Assembly (NCBI GenBank): GCA_963682055.1
Contig: OY821742.1
Location: 11,811,752-11,875,751, forward strand
Length of the DNA: 64,000 bases
Direction of reading: 5' to 3'
Origin: Primula veris
Taxonomy: Eukaryota > Streptophyta > Magnoliopsida > Ericales > Primulaceae
Positions 21,516 through 31,217 of this stretch are shown in pieces. Numbering within the stretch: the stretch's first letter is position 1; the number at the start of each line of letters is the position of its first letter. A program made the translations under genes and the position numbers. The notes below the pieces were generated by a model that worked only from the letters and a program-made list of their open reading frames with translations, searched no databases and was not told the origin of the DNA.

Positions 21516-22707
21516 AAGGTTTATGGCGATTTTCGCCTAATTAAAATTCTAAGCAACTAACACCCAACTAATGCAATTCTAAGCTTAAGCGTTATAACAA
21601 GAGTTAAAGAATTGCTAGAATTACTTAACGCAAACAAGAAAATAAGCAATAAAATAAGTTGCGTAAAGTAAAAGTAAGGGAAAGGAATTGACACCGCGAT
21701 TTATAGAGGTTCGGCAAACGCGCCTACGTCCTCTCCTCGGTACTACCGAGTATTTCACTAAAAATGTTCTTGCGGATATTACAAATCCTATTGAGCTCAA
21801 TCGACCGATTGGCTCACCCTCTATCCGGGGTTCCTACTCTTGATACAAGTGCAAGAGAACACGTCTACGAGTCTATGACTCCCCCTCAATTTATGAGTAC
21901 CCGAATGAAAAACCTAGAGCTTTTAAGCTTCACTTGCTTACAAAACCTCTACCCGTTCACTCGCTCACAATTGAGTTTATAAAACACTCGATACAAATTT
22001 AGTTACAAAAATGTAACTTCGCTCACGATTCTAATTGCTTCTTAAAAAGTTAATTGGTGAGTTGTTGATGATGATCGAGCTTGAATCTCCTTTTCTTTGA
22101 TTTCCCTCTTTCTCGAATATATTCACCAAAATGGTGATTTTAGGGTTTTTATGAGAGAGGTTGAAGGATGTTAATAGATATTGTAATTGGTGATTTAGGA
22201 GAGAGATTGGGGTGGTTTATATAACAGCAAAGTCTGTTTTTCTGGGTTATGACCGTTGAAGATATAACAGCTCTTTTCCAGAATAAGCTGAAAAGCTGTT
22301 TTCGAAAACTGCAGAAAACGATCGGTCGTTTTCTACAGTCGATCGGTCGTTTTACAGAAAACGATCGGTCGTTTTCTGAAAACGATAGGTCGTTTTTATA
22401 CTGGACTCACTGGAAGAAATTGGATCAAAAACGATCGGTCGTTTTTGTCCAGTCGATCGGTCGACTGTAATCCTGGTCCCGTAAATCTTCGAATGCTCAT
22501 AACTCCTTCGTTTTAGCTCCGATTTTGGTTCCGCTTGAACCTGTGGTTTCGTTTTTTCGAGCTCTATCTTTCTAGCGTTCTGCAATTTACAAATTCTCTT
22601 TTTGGAAAAAACAAGCATTATATCATCGAAATAGAGAAATCGTAAAATCATTAAAAACATAATCAAAATTATAATCAAAATCAATTATTGAACCCCATGG
22701 TTCAACA
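21514..22707 (-). repeat. 3' LTR of the copia-like element
   Basis: Starts on the minus strand with TGTTGAACC just after the polypurine tract. It is homologous to 25321-25978. It is cut at its far end by the breakpoint with the transposase gene. Confidence 0.85.
22318..22470. repeat. CGATCGGTCG repeats inside the LTR
   Basis: Six or so copies of CGATCGGTCGTTTT (one CGATAGGTCG), spaced about 22-50 bp, within what would be the U3 region of the LTR in element orientation. The palindromic CGATCG core repeated upstream of an LTR transcription start could be an enhancer-type module. The 5' LTR copy is truncated before this region, so it is present only once. Confidence 0.7.
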
Positions 22708-22720
22708 ATCTCCCCCATTT
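22708..22720 (-). other. polypurine tract, copia-like element
   Basis: AAATGGGGGAGAT on the minus strand, directly abutting the TG of the 3' LTR. This is the plus-strand priming site for reverse transcription. Confidence 0.8.
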
Positions 22721-22993
22721 TGATTATGACAAACTAATGATGATTTTACAAGATACAAGAAAAATATCTCCTCCATTTTAACAAAACGCATTACACCAAA
22801 ATATATCATTTTTCTCCCCCTTTGGCATTATAAAAATGCATTCAAAAATATGGGGTTATGTGAAGGGTTTTTAAAGAAAAACCAAAACATGAAAAATGTA
22901 AATATGATGCATATACCCGACCCAACTAATCACATATATGTAAATAATAGATTAGAGTATACCGCATATGTGATGTGAGGTCGAGTCCGCTCG

Positions 22994-25216
22994 CTAATGG
23001 CATTTGCATTGAGCGTTGCCGATTCCAAATAGGTGGTACCACTTGTTGGTATGCCTTCCACCTTTGTTGATCAACGGCACTTCATCCTTGATGGTGGAGT
23101 CGATCTTCTTGACTTCCACGGCTTTTGTCGGCGTTGCCAACCATTTGTGGATTTTCTCCTTTTGGATGGAGATACCTACAACACAAATTTGGTCCTTTGG
23201 TACCCAATTTCTTTTGGGTCCGACATTGTTAGTGGCTCGGGTCTTTACTACCCATTTCAAATCGCTTCTACTAACATGAAAACGATAAGGGCATCTAGAA
23301 GAAATATGCTCATTTCTACTACAATGCACACAATGCTTAGACTTTTTAGTATAACGAGAGTTATACGATGTTTTGGAAAGGTTTTTCGGAGTATCCATTT
23401 TGGTTTTAAAACCTATACCTTTCCTATCATTAAAAGATTTTTGAAAAATCTTGGAAGTACTCCCTTTAGTAAAAACAACCTCTTGTTTAGGTGGAATAGG
23501 AGTTGTAGAAATCTTAGAGGCTTTAACGAAGCGGGTTTTGTTAGAAGTAGACCCAATGCAATCAAAACCTAAACCGCTCTTATCATTGAAATCTTTTTGA
23601 CAACTCAAAATGTTTTCTAAAACGGTTTTACCTTTAGAAAACTTTGAAGTAGTTAAATTAAGTTTTTCAATGGAAATGACAAGATCGTTGTTTTTAGTTT
23701 TCAACGATTCATTCTCGGTTTCTAAAACCTTGACCTTGTCATTTAAGTTAAAAGCATGAGAACTCAAAACCTTGTTTTTGCTTTTAACTTTATCGAAAGC
23801 ATCCTTCAACTCTTCAAAATTTTCTAATAAATCACAATCTAAGGAAGATGGTTTTGAAAGAGTTTTAGTAAGTCTAGAGACTTCATTTTTAAGAAAATTG
23901 ATCTCGGTTTGTAAAGACTTATTATGAATGACGAGATCATTGTTTTTGTCTTTCAAGTCTTCCTTTTCGTCATCTATATCAAGTAAAGAGAATGACGATG
24001 TTGGAATAGACTCATTTTCAATTTTATCTCTTTTTAAAGATCTTATTTCTTCATTGAGAGAAGAATTTATCTTTTTAAGAGATTTGACCTTCTCTACAAG
24101 CTTAGGAAATTTTTCGGAATAAATATCGCACATATGAAGTAATTCATCATAAGAAGGATCATTTACCTCATCGGCTTCGCTTTCACTTTCGCTTGAAGAA
24201 GAGAGGTTTTGTTCATGGCTTTCTTCCATGGCCATATAGCAACCAAGGTGAGCAACTTCATCTTGGTCGGAGCTATCGCTAGAGCTTGAATCGAATATCT
24301 TCTTCTTGGCTTTGCTCTTGCGATTCTTTAGGCAATCTCTCGCCATGTGTCCTTCCTTGCCACAAGTATAGCAAACAAAATCGTTAGAATAAATTGAATT
24401 ATTTGACGATTTACCTTTATGTTTGCGGTGGTCTTTTAGCTTGAGTATTTCCTTGACGATTCGAATGATTTGCATTGAATTTTCGTCGTCATTGGATAGC
24501 TCATCGCTTTCGTCACAAGTTGTTCCTTTGAAAGCTATCTCCCTCCTTTTTGAGATTGGCTTGTGACTATTTAGGGTGATCTCGTGAGTAATAAGTGAAC
24601 CCGTCAATGCATCAAGAGTGTAAGTATTCATGTCGTGCGCCTCTTGAATTGCGGTGACTTTTGGTTTCCATTCCTTCGGCAAGCTCCGAATCACCTTTGA
24701 GACCATTTCCTTACAAGATAAATGCTTACCAAGAGATGTTAATCCGTTAGTAATAGTAGTAAATCTAGCAAGAATATCGGAAATGGTTTCACCCTCGCTC
24801 ATTTTAAAAAGTTCGTAATCGTGCACTAGAATTTGGAGTTTGCAATCCTTAACTTGGTTAGTGCCCTCGTGCATAACTACTAACTTATCCCACATACCCT
24901 TAGCGGTTTTACAAGCGGAAATTTTGTTGTACTCGTTAGGAGAAACGGCACAAACAATAGCATACATCGCTTTAGCGTTAGTAGAGTAGGCTTCTAGTTG
25001 AGCGTTATCTAGGTCCTCTACGGGGATTGGGTTTTCGCTATTTTCGTGTTTAGGAGCGGAATATCCTACTTTAATAATCTTCCAAAGATTAACATTATAG
25101 CTTTGTAGGAACATACTCATCCTATCCTTCCAATATGAATAATTTACCCCATCAAAGTATGGTGGAGTATTGGGTGATGAAGCAATAGCGGAAGTAAAAT
25201 TATATAGATTAGCCAT
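22994..25216 (-). CDS. Gag polyprotein of the copia-like element (740 aa)
   Basis: Intact 740-residue frame starting MANLYNFTSAI, 50-odd bases after the primer-binding site. Residues about 15-200 are the copia Gag core (PYFDGVNYSYWKDRM ... MWDKLVVMHEGTNQVK ... KMSEGETISDILARFTTITN). A CCHC zinc knuckle CYTCGKEGHMARDC follows at about 282-295. Then comes an acidic Ser/Asp/Glu stretch, a long Lys/Glu/Asn-rich coiled-coil-like region (about 370-540) and a second Cys/His cluster (CVHCSRNEHISSRC, about 640). Gag forms the particle and packages element RNA. There is no pol downstream, only about 270 bp before the polypurine tract, so it would depend on enzymes from another element. The frame is unbroken, consistent with a young insertion. 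Confidence 0.88.
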   Translation of the reverse strand: MANLYNFTSAIASSPNTPPYFDGVNYSYWKDRMSMFLQSYNVNLWKIIKVGYSAPKHENSENPIPVEDLDNAQLEAYSTNAKAMYAIVCAVSPNEYNKISACKTAKGMWDKLVVMHEGTNQVKDCKLQILVHDYELFKMSEGETISDILARFTTITNGLTSLGKHLSCKEMVSKVIRSLPKEWKPKVTAIQEAHDMNTYTLDALTGSLITHEITLNSHKPISKRREIAFKGTTCDESDELSNDDENSMQIIRIVKEILKLKDHRKHKGKSSNNSIYSNDFVCYTCGKEGHMARDCLKNRKSKAKKKIFDSSSSDSSDQDEVAHLGCYMAMEESHEQNLSSSSESESEADEVNDPSYDELLHMCDIYSEKFPKLVEKVKSLKKINSSLNEEIRSLKRDKIENESIPTSSFSLLDIDDEKEDLKDKNNDLVIHNKSLQTEINFLKNEVSRLTKTLSKPSSLDCDLLENFEELKDAFDKVKSKNKVLSSHAFNLNDKVKVLETENESLKTKNNDLVISIEKLNLTTSKFSKGKTVLENILSCQKDFNDKSGLGFDCIGSTSNKTRFVKASKISTTPIPPKQEVVFTKGSTSKIFQKSFNDRKGIGFKTKMDTPKNLSKTSYNSRYTKKSKHCVHCSRNEHISSRCPYRFHVSRSDLKWVVKTRATNNVGPKRNWVPKDQICVVGISIQKEKIHKWLATPTKAVEVKKIDSTIKDEVPLINKGGRHTNKWYHLFGIGNAQCKCH

Positions 25217-25264
25217 CGGGATCTTAACTCTAGAATCGTTAAATTCCTATATGCAAGAGCCTCG

Positions 25265-25276
25265 GCTCTGATACCA
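25265..25276 (-). other. primer-binding site, copia-like element
   Basis: TGGTATCAGAGC on the minus strand, complementary to the 3' end of plant initiator tRNA-Met, two bases from the 5' LTR. Confidence 0.85.
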
Positions 25277-25278
25277 AT

Positions 25279-25978
25279 TGTTGGCCCGTGTGCTAACCTT
25301 AGAGGAGGGGGGGGGGGGTGAATAAGGTTTATGGCGATTTTCGCCTAATTAAAATTCTAAGCAACTAACACCCAACTAATGCAATTCTAAGCTTAAGCGT
25401 TATAACAAGAGTTAAAGAATTGCTAGAATTACTTAACGCAAACAAGAAAATAAGCAATAAAATAAGTTGCGTAAAGTAAAAGTAAGGGAAAGGAATTGAC
25501 ACCGCGATTTATAGAGGTTCGGCAAACGCGCCTACGTCCTCTCCTCGGTACTACCGAGTATTTCACTAAAAATGTTCTTGCGGATATTACAAATCCTATT
25601 GAGCTCAATCGACCGATTGGCTCACCCTCTACCCGGGGTTCCTACTCTTGATACAAGTGCAAGAGAACACGTCTACGAGTCTACGACTCCCCCTCAATTT
25701 ATGAGTACCCGAATGAAAAACCTAGAGCTTTTAAGCTTCACTTGCTTACAAAACCTCTACCCGTTCACTCGCTCACAATTGAGTTTATAAAACACTCGAT
25801 ACAAATTTAGTTACAAAAATGTAACTTCGCTCACGATTCTAATTGCTTCTTAAAAAGCTAATTGGTGAGTTGTTGATGATGATCGAGCTTGAATCTCCTT
25901 TTCTTTGATTTCCCTCTTTCTCGAATATATTCACCAAAATGGTGATTTTAGGGTTTTTATGAGAGAGGTTGAAGGATG
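25279..25978 (-). repeat. 5' LTR of the copia-like element, truncated
   Basis: Begins on the plus strand with TGTTGGCCCG (the LTR 3' end). It matches the 3' LTR until GAAGGATGT at 25978, where sequence switches to the gypsy-like LTR. A poly-G tract lies at about 25306-25318. About 540 bp of its U3 side is missing. Confidence 0.85.
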
Positions 25979-27356
25979 TCAATACGATAATATAAATTAG
26001 ATATTTATCTAGATTGGACTTCCCAATCCTAGGTGGATGCTAGAGATCTCTTTTATTCATTGGATTCACACTTCCCGAATATCCTTTCTATGATTGGACT
26101 TCCCAATCCTACGTGGACTCTATAGGTCTCTTTAATTGTACCGGTACTTCTCAAATATCTTTATATCATTTCTTTTTCTCAACTTAAATCTTAAATATAA
26201 TACCATAATGATCACAAAAATAAAATAAACTTTCTTTTAAAATCTTATACGTTCATCAACGTATATAAACATTTCATTTCTTTACGTTCATCAACGTACA
26301 CAAATAACCTTGCTCTTTTGAACCTGCAACTTTGCAATGATATATATACATATATAATTTTGATACTTTTAAAATATAATTTCAACATGCAAATATTTAT
26401 TAAAAATGCAATGGAATTTTATAATAGCAAGTAAGAAAAACCACTCACCTCGTAATATAACGTAATGGAAACAGCCAAACGTTTATACTACAAATGTTTT
26501 CAACTGACTTCCTTATTAAGCATTTTCTTCTTCTCACAGTAACTTAGGATCCCTCTGCAGCTCTATCTCATTCTATCCTATCGATCTAATAGCTAGTAAA
26601 TATTTAGAGTAGTACGAATATAGTCTAACATCAATTATAACAATATCCTACCTAGCTTTATATGTGTGTACGTATTTATATATGTAAATATATAACTTTG
26701 AGAGAATGATATCATACTGGTGAAATAAGTATATATGAACCTACTATGTGCATGACGAGGGGCTTAGTATTTATACTACAATAATATGTTAATTTACTGC
26801 TTCAGTTTCAACTCCTTTTATTTCCGTAACTGTCTAATTAATGGCTCATAACTTCCAAATTCCCATACTCAATACCAAATAAATTTTTATGTTACTATAC
26901 CCTTTTAATTACAAAACTCTTTAATACTATACGTAACACTTTTCAATCTAATACGTTCATGTGTAACTCCCTAGAAGTGAATGTGGCTAGCTCTTTTAAT
27001 ACATTTAATACTCTATGAAATAAATACTTAATTATAATTAACCATGTTACTCTTACAAAGGAATGTGATTTTTAATAATACAAGCTAGCTATACTTGAAT
27101 CCACTCTAATTTTATTGAAAACTTTATTTTGGGAACCTTACGTATCGCTAATTAATAAATAACCTACCAACTTGTCAAAAATTATAGTAACAATCTTAGA
27201 GTATATGTACAACCATAAATAAATAAAACAAAATAAATACTGACTTTTCAAACCCATTTACCGACTTATATTTCCAACCCATTTATAAAACGAATATAAA
27301 TCTAAATAATCATTAACATTAAAATCAATAATAGAAATTAAATACGGGATTTTACA
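25979..27356 (-). repeat. 3' LTR of the gypsy-like element, truncated
   Basis: Nearly identical to 29148-31217 of the 5' LTR but without the Cassandra insertion. It is missing the last about 560 bp (the part equivalent to 28588-29147), which was lost at the fusion with the copia-like LTR. Confidence 0.85.
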
Positions 27357-27412
27357 CTCTTCCCCACTAAAAAGAAGTTTCATCCTCGAAACTTACCTCA
27401 ACGCAAAACAAA

Positions 27413-28432
27413 CTAGTTGGATCTTTGAGCCGCATCTTCCGGCTTCTGACCTTCGTTCACATTTCCGCCACGGGCCTGAAACTTCAGACCTGGTTGTTGA
27501 GCTTGAGAACCAGATGGGCAATGATGTTGCAAATGGCCAATTCTTCCACAGTTGAAGCATTGGCGAGGGTACCCGTCACATCGAAATGAGTATGGGTGCA
27601 CGCGATTACACTTAGGGCAGCGTCGTTGGAATGGTTGTTTCAATTCCCTGTGAGGTTGATCGGATAAGTTCCGAACCTTATTAGAGGACCCTTCACCAGC
27701 AGCTTCTCTATCCCTTTTGGTACCTTGTTGTCGTAGTTTTTCAATCTCCAGTCCGTCCTCTACTAGGGTGGCCTTTCTGATAGATTCACCATAAGTTTGG
27801 GGTTCTACCATTTGCACCTTGCTTAGTATTTCAGGCCGTAAACCTCTCTGGAACATAAACATCCGGTCTTCTTCCTTAGCAACCTGATTTGGCGCAAAAC
27901 GGGACAATTCAACAAACTTTGTTTCGTAATCAATCACTGACATGTTTCCTTGCTCGAGGCTGTGAAATTCCATCTGTTTCTTTCGCCGAATGTTTGCTGG
28001 ATAGTACTTATCGTTGAACAGTTCAAGGAACTTCTCCCAGGTAAGTTCGTTCTCTCTTCCTTCAAATTGTCGCTTAATCATACGCCACCAATTCTCCGCA
28101 GCACCTTGTAACTTATACTCCGCAAATGTAACCTTTTGCTCGCTTGAGCAGTCGAGTATAGTAAAAATATTCTCAATCTTATTCAACCATAAATCTGCCG
28201 CCACCGAATCGTTTGGGTCACTCAGCTCTAGGGGATTTCCTTTAAGAAATTTGTCGAATAAAGAACCTTTGTCTAGCGATATTGCTCCTGGCTCGGAAGT
28301 AGAGGCCGATGCAGGTTGCGACATTAACTTAGTAAGAAGGCTCTGAAATGCTTGTGCTACTCCATCATCTATCTCAGGGGTTGACGAAGAGGTAACGAGT
28401 GCTTCATTAAAAATTTGTGGAATCCCAGTCAT
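27413..28432 (-). CDS. Gag protein of the gypsy-like element (339 aa)
   Basis: The frame from MTGIPQIFNEAL encodes about 339 residues; an upstream in-frame Met at 28471 adds 13 less typical residues. Residues about 45-215 are a Retrotrans_gag domain: DKFLKGNPLELSDPND, AADLWLNKIENIF, YKLQGAAENWWRMIK, WEKFLELFNDKYYP, and MSVIDYETKFVELSRFAP. A Cys-rich C terminus has a CCHC knuckle (CFNCGRIGHLQHHC) preceded by CPKCNRVH. The sequence resembles gypsy (Ty3-like) chromovirus Gag. It ends about 50 bp before the polypurine tract, so protease, reverse transcriptase, RNase H and integrase are all absent. Intact frame. Confidence 0.85.
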   Translation of the reverse strand: MTGIPQIFNEALVTSSSTPEIDDGVAQAFQSLLTKLMSQPASASTSEPGAISLDKGSLFDKFLKGNPLELSDPNDSVAADLWLNKIENIFTILDCSSEQKVTFAEYKLQGAAENWWRMIKRQFEGRENELTWEKFLELFNDKYYPANIRRKKQMEFHSLEQGNMSVIDYETKFVELSRFAPNQVAKEEDRMFMFQRGLRPEILSKVQMVEPQTYGESIRKATLVEDGLEIEKLRQQGTKRDREAAGEGSSNKVRNLSDQPHRELKQPFQRRCPKCNRVHPYSFRCDGYPRQCFNCGRIGHLQHHCPSGSQAQQPGLKFQARGGNVNEGQKPEDAAQRSN

Positions 28433-28570
28433 CCTAATGGCATACCAAGTAACATAAATAACTAAAAACAATGTAGCAGAATATATAACCTAACCTAAAA
28501 CCTATCAGACTTTGGAAACCAGACCTTATCTAACCAAGTTCTTGAAAGAAAAACAGTCCTAGGATCTTCA

Positions 28571-28582
28571 GCTCTGATACCA
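28571..28582 (-). other. primer-binding site, gypsy-like element
   Basis: TGGTATCAGAGC on the minus strand, matching initiator tRNA-Met, about 5 bases inside the 5' LTR end. Confidence 0.8.
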
Positions 28583-29789
28583 AAAAATATAACATCCTAG
28601 AACCTAAGGGTGCTACATGGCCGACTAACACGTGGCATTACACGTGCTAGACGAAGGCCTATAACTTAAAGAAAAAAAATAATATTTAATTTAGACTCGA
28701 AAACAATAACTTCAAACATTCGTTCTTATTTATGAATATCTCAAAAAAGCTAAAATCGGATTCAAATATTGCTAGGAACTTATTTAAAAAGATCTTGTAA
28801 TACTAAAGAAACAGGAATTGAAAATTAAAATCTTAGAACTTTATTAGCAGCGGAAATAAAACGGAATCCTATGAAGGTCTGGCTGATTCCCAACTAACTT
28901 AACTCCGACTCCTTAGAACCTGTATACCTGAAAACATTTCAAAAGCGAGGGGTAAGCTAAAAGGGCTTAGTGAGCGATAAACCTTGCAATACAATATAGG
29001 GTCGAAAATATATTTTAATCCTTTAATCATTTTCCTTTGAAAAATCAATATTTTTAACTTTACAAAATTTCCAAAGCATAGTGTAATATAAAACGTTTCT
29101 TGAAAACTGAAACCTTCTCGAACTGATAAAAATATTAAAAGGTGTGATCAATACGATAATATAAATTAGATATTTATCTAGATTGGACTTCCCAATCCTA
29201 GGTGGATGCTAGAGATCTCTTTTATTCATTGGATTCACACTTCCCGAATATCCTTTCTATGATTGGACTTCCCAATCCTACGTGGACTCTATAGGTCTCT
29301 TTAATTGTACCGGTACTTCTCAAATATCTTTATATCATTTATTTTTCTCAACTTAGATCTTAAATATAATACCATAATGATCACAAAAATAAAATAAACT
29401 TTCTTTCAAAATCTTATACGTTCATCAACGTATATAAACATTTCATTTCTTTACGTTCATCAACGTACACAAATAACCTTGTTCTTTTGAACCTGCAATT
29501 TTGCAATGATATATATACATATATAATTTTGATACTTTTAAAATATAATTTCAACATGCAAATATTTATTAAAAATGCAATGGAATTTTATAATAGCAAG
29601 TAAGAAAAACCACTCACCTCGTAATATAACGTAATGGAAACAGCCAAACGTTTATTGTGACGACCCAGATTTCCAGGAAGGAAATCCTGTGGTGCGGTGT
29701 TGTGTGTCAGTCCCACATCGCCCAGATATGAGAGTACCCGTGTGGTATATGAGCTTAAAGATCCATTTCCTATCAACAAGGCCTTTTAA

Positions 29790-29880
29790 AGCCGTGCGGC
29801 ACAATAACGAGGACGAAACTCCATAGTTAAACGTGCTTAACTTGGAGTAGTACCAGGGTGACCCCCTGAGAATTTGTGCC
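29790..29880 (+). repeat. 5S-rRNA-like segment in Cassandra LTR 1
   Basis: Contains an A-box-like AGTTAAACGTGCTT and a C-box-like CCAGGGTGACCCCCTGAGAA of the Pol III 5S promoter. Relative to LTR 2, four bases are missing inside the C box, which should weaken TFIIIA binding. Confidence 0.8.
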
Positions 29881-30191
29881 AAAGCGGACAATATTGTTGA
29901 TACGGGCGTGGCGGTTCGGCCCGTGAGGCCGGCTCGTTACAGATGGTATCAGAGCCTCTATCTGGACGAAAATGTGGGAACTAGCACGTGTGTGTGGACC
30001 CCTGAAGGACGACGTGCCCGACGAGGACGTCGTGCCTAAAGGGAGGGTGATTGTGACGACCCAGATTTCCAGGAAGGAAATCCTATGGTGCGGTGTTGTG
30101 CGTCAGTCCCACATCGCCCATATATGAGAGTACCCGTGTGGTATATGAGCTTAAAGATCCATTTTCTATCAACAAGGCCTTTTAAAGCCGT

Positions 30192-30283
30192 GCGGCACAA
30201 TAGCGAGGACGAAAACTCCATAGTTAAGCGTGTTTAACTTGGAGTAGTACCAGGATGGGTGACCCCCTGGGAAGTTGTGCCAA
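30192..30283 (+). repeat. 5S-rRNA-like segment in Cassandra LTR 2
   Basis: AGTTAAGCGTGTTT (A box, 30222-30235) and CAGGATGGGTGACCCCCTGG (C box, from 30251), close to genuine plant 5S sequence and more intact than in LTR 1. Confidence 0.85.
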
Positions 30284-31217
30284 AGCGGACAATATTGCTG
30301 ATACGGGCGTGGCGGTTCGGCCCGTGAGGCCGGGTCGTTACATTTATACTACAAATGTTTTCAACTGACTTCCTTATTAAGCCTTTTCTTCTTCTCACAG
30401 TAACTTAGGATCACTCTGCAGCTCTATCTCATTATATCCTATCGATCTAATAGCTAGTAAATATTTAGAGTAGTACGAATATAGTCTAACATCAATTATA
30501 ACAATATCCTACCTAGCTTTATATGTGTGTACGTATTTATATATGTAAATATATAACTTTGAGAGAATGATATCATACTGGTGAAATAAGTATATATGAA
30601 CCTACTATGTGCATGACTAGGGGCTTAGTATTTATACTACAATAATATGTTAATTTACTGCTTCAGTTTCAACTCCTTTTATTTCCGTAACTGTCTAATT
30701 AATGGCTCATAACTTCCAAATTCCCATACTCAATGCCAAATAAATTTTTATGTTACTATACCCTTTTAATTACAAAACTCTTTAATACTATACGTAACAC
30801 TTTTCAATCTAATACGTTCATGTGTAACTCCCTCAAAGTGAATGTGGCTAGCTCTTTTAATACATTTAACACTCTATGAAATAAATACTTAATTATAATT
30901 AACCACGTTACTCTTACAAAGGAATGTGATTTTTAATAATACAAGCTAGCTATACTTTAATCCACTCTAATTTTATTGAAAACTTTATTTTGGGAACCTT
31001 ACTTATCGCTAATTAATAAATAACCTACCAACTTGTCAAAAATTATAGTAACAATCTTAGAGTACATGTACAACCATAAATAAATAAAACAAAATAAATA
31101 CTGATTTTTCAAACCCATTTACCGACTTATATTTCCAACCCATTTATAAAACGAATATAAATCTAAATAATCATTAACATTAAAATCAATAATAGAAATT
31201 AAATACGGGATTTTACA

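Larger units (their letters stand above)
21514..25978 (-). mobile_element. copia-like Gag-only LTR retrotransposon (TR-GAG type), ends truncated
   Basis: Minus-strand element. Its 3' LTR lies at 21514-22707 and its 5' LTR at 25279-25978. A primer-binding site (TGGTATCAGAGC on the minus strand, 25265-25276) sits two bases inside the 5' LTR, and a polypurine tract (AAATGGGGGAGAT, 22708-22720) precedes the 3' LTR. The LTR runs TGTTGAACC to GGGCCAACA, about 1.24 kb when complete. The 3' LTR lacks its last about 40 bp and the 5' LTR lacks its first about 540 bp. In the roughly 660 bases shared by the two LTRs I saw about three differences, so the insertion is young. The internal region has room only for gag. 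No protease, integrase or reverse transcriptase is present. Confidence 0.85.
29656..30342 (+). mobile_element. Cassandra TRIM element with 5S-rRNA-derived LTRs
   Basis: Complete 687-bp miniature LTR element. LTRs are 29656-29941 (286 bp) and 30052-30342 (291 bp), both TGTGACGACC ... TCGTTACA, with a 110-bp internal region. The primer-binding site TGGTATCAGAGCC is at 29944-29956 and the polypurine tract (AAAGGGAGGGTGAT) lies just before the second LTR. The 5-bp target duplication TTTAT is at 29651-29655 and 30343-30347; the other gypsy LTR shows the empty site (CGTTTATACTAC near 26483). Both LTRs contain a segment matching 5S rRNA (AACTCCATAGTTAAGCGTG, GGAGTAGTACCAGGATGGGT, GACCCCCTGGGAA), the hallmark of Cassandra. 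No coding capacity. Confidence 0.93.
25979..31217 (-). mobile_element. gypsy-like Gag-only LTR retrotransposon with nested Cassandra
   Basis: Minus-strand element. Its 3' LTR lies at 25979-27356 (truncated) and its 5' LTR at 28588-31217, which is itself split by a Cassandra element. The LTR starts TGTAAAATCCCG and is about 1.94 kb without the insertion. The primer-binding site TGGTATCAGAGC is at 28571-28582, and the polypurine tract (TGGGGAAGAG) at 27357-27366 abuts the 3' LTR. The internal region of only about 1.2 kb holds a gag gene and nothing else. No target-site duplication can be checked, because the left end was lost in the fusion with the copia-like LTR at about 25978. Confidence 0.8.
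28588..31217 (-). repeat. 5' LTR of the gypsy-like element (interrupted)
   Basis: Starts on the plus strand with TATAACATCC next to the primer-binding site and ends ...GGGATTTTACA at 31217. It is split by the Cassandra TRIM at 29656-30342. The part from 29148 on matches the 3' LTR. Confidence 0.8.

Noticed and set aside
29588..30221. Three short minus-strand frames
   Set aside because: Shadows of the 5S-derived Cassandra LTRs; near-identical because the LTRs are repeats. Not proteins.
29790..30283. Possible genuine 5S rRNA genes
   Set aside because: Only part of 5S is matched, the segments sit inside LTRs with primer-binding site and polypurine tract, and there is no 5S array. Cassandra explains both.
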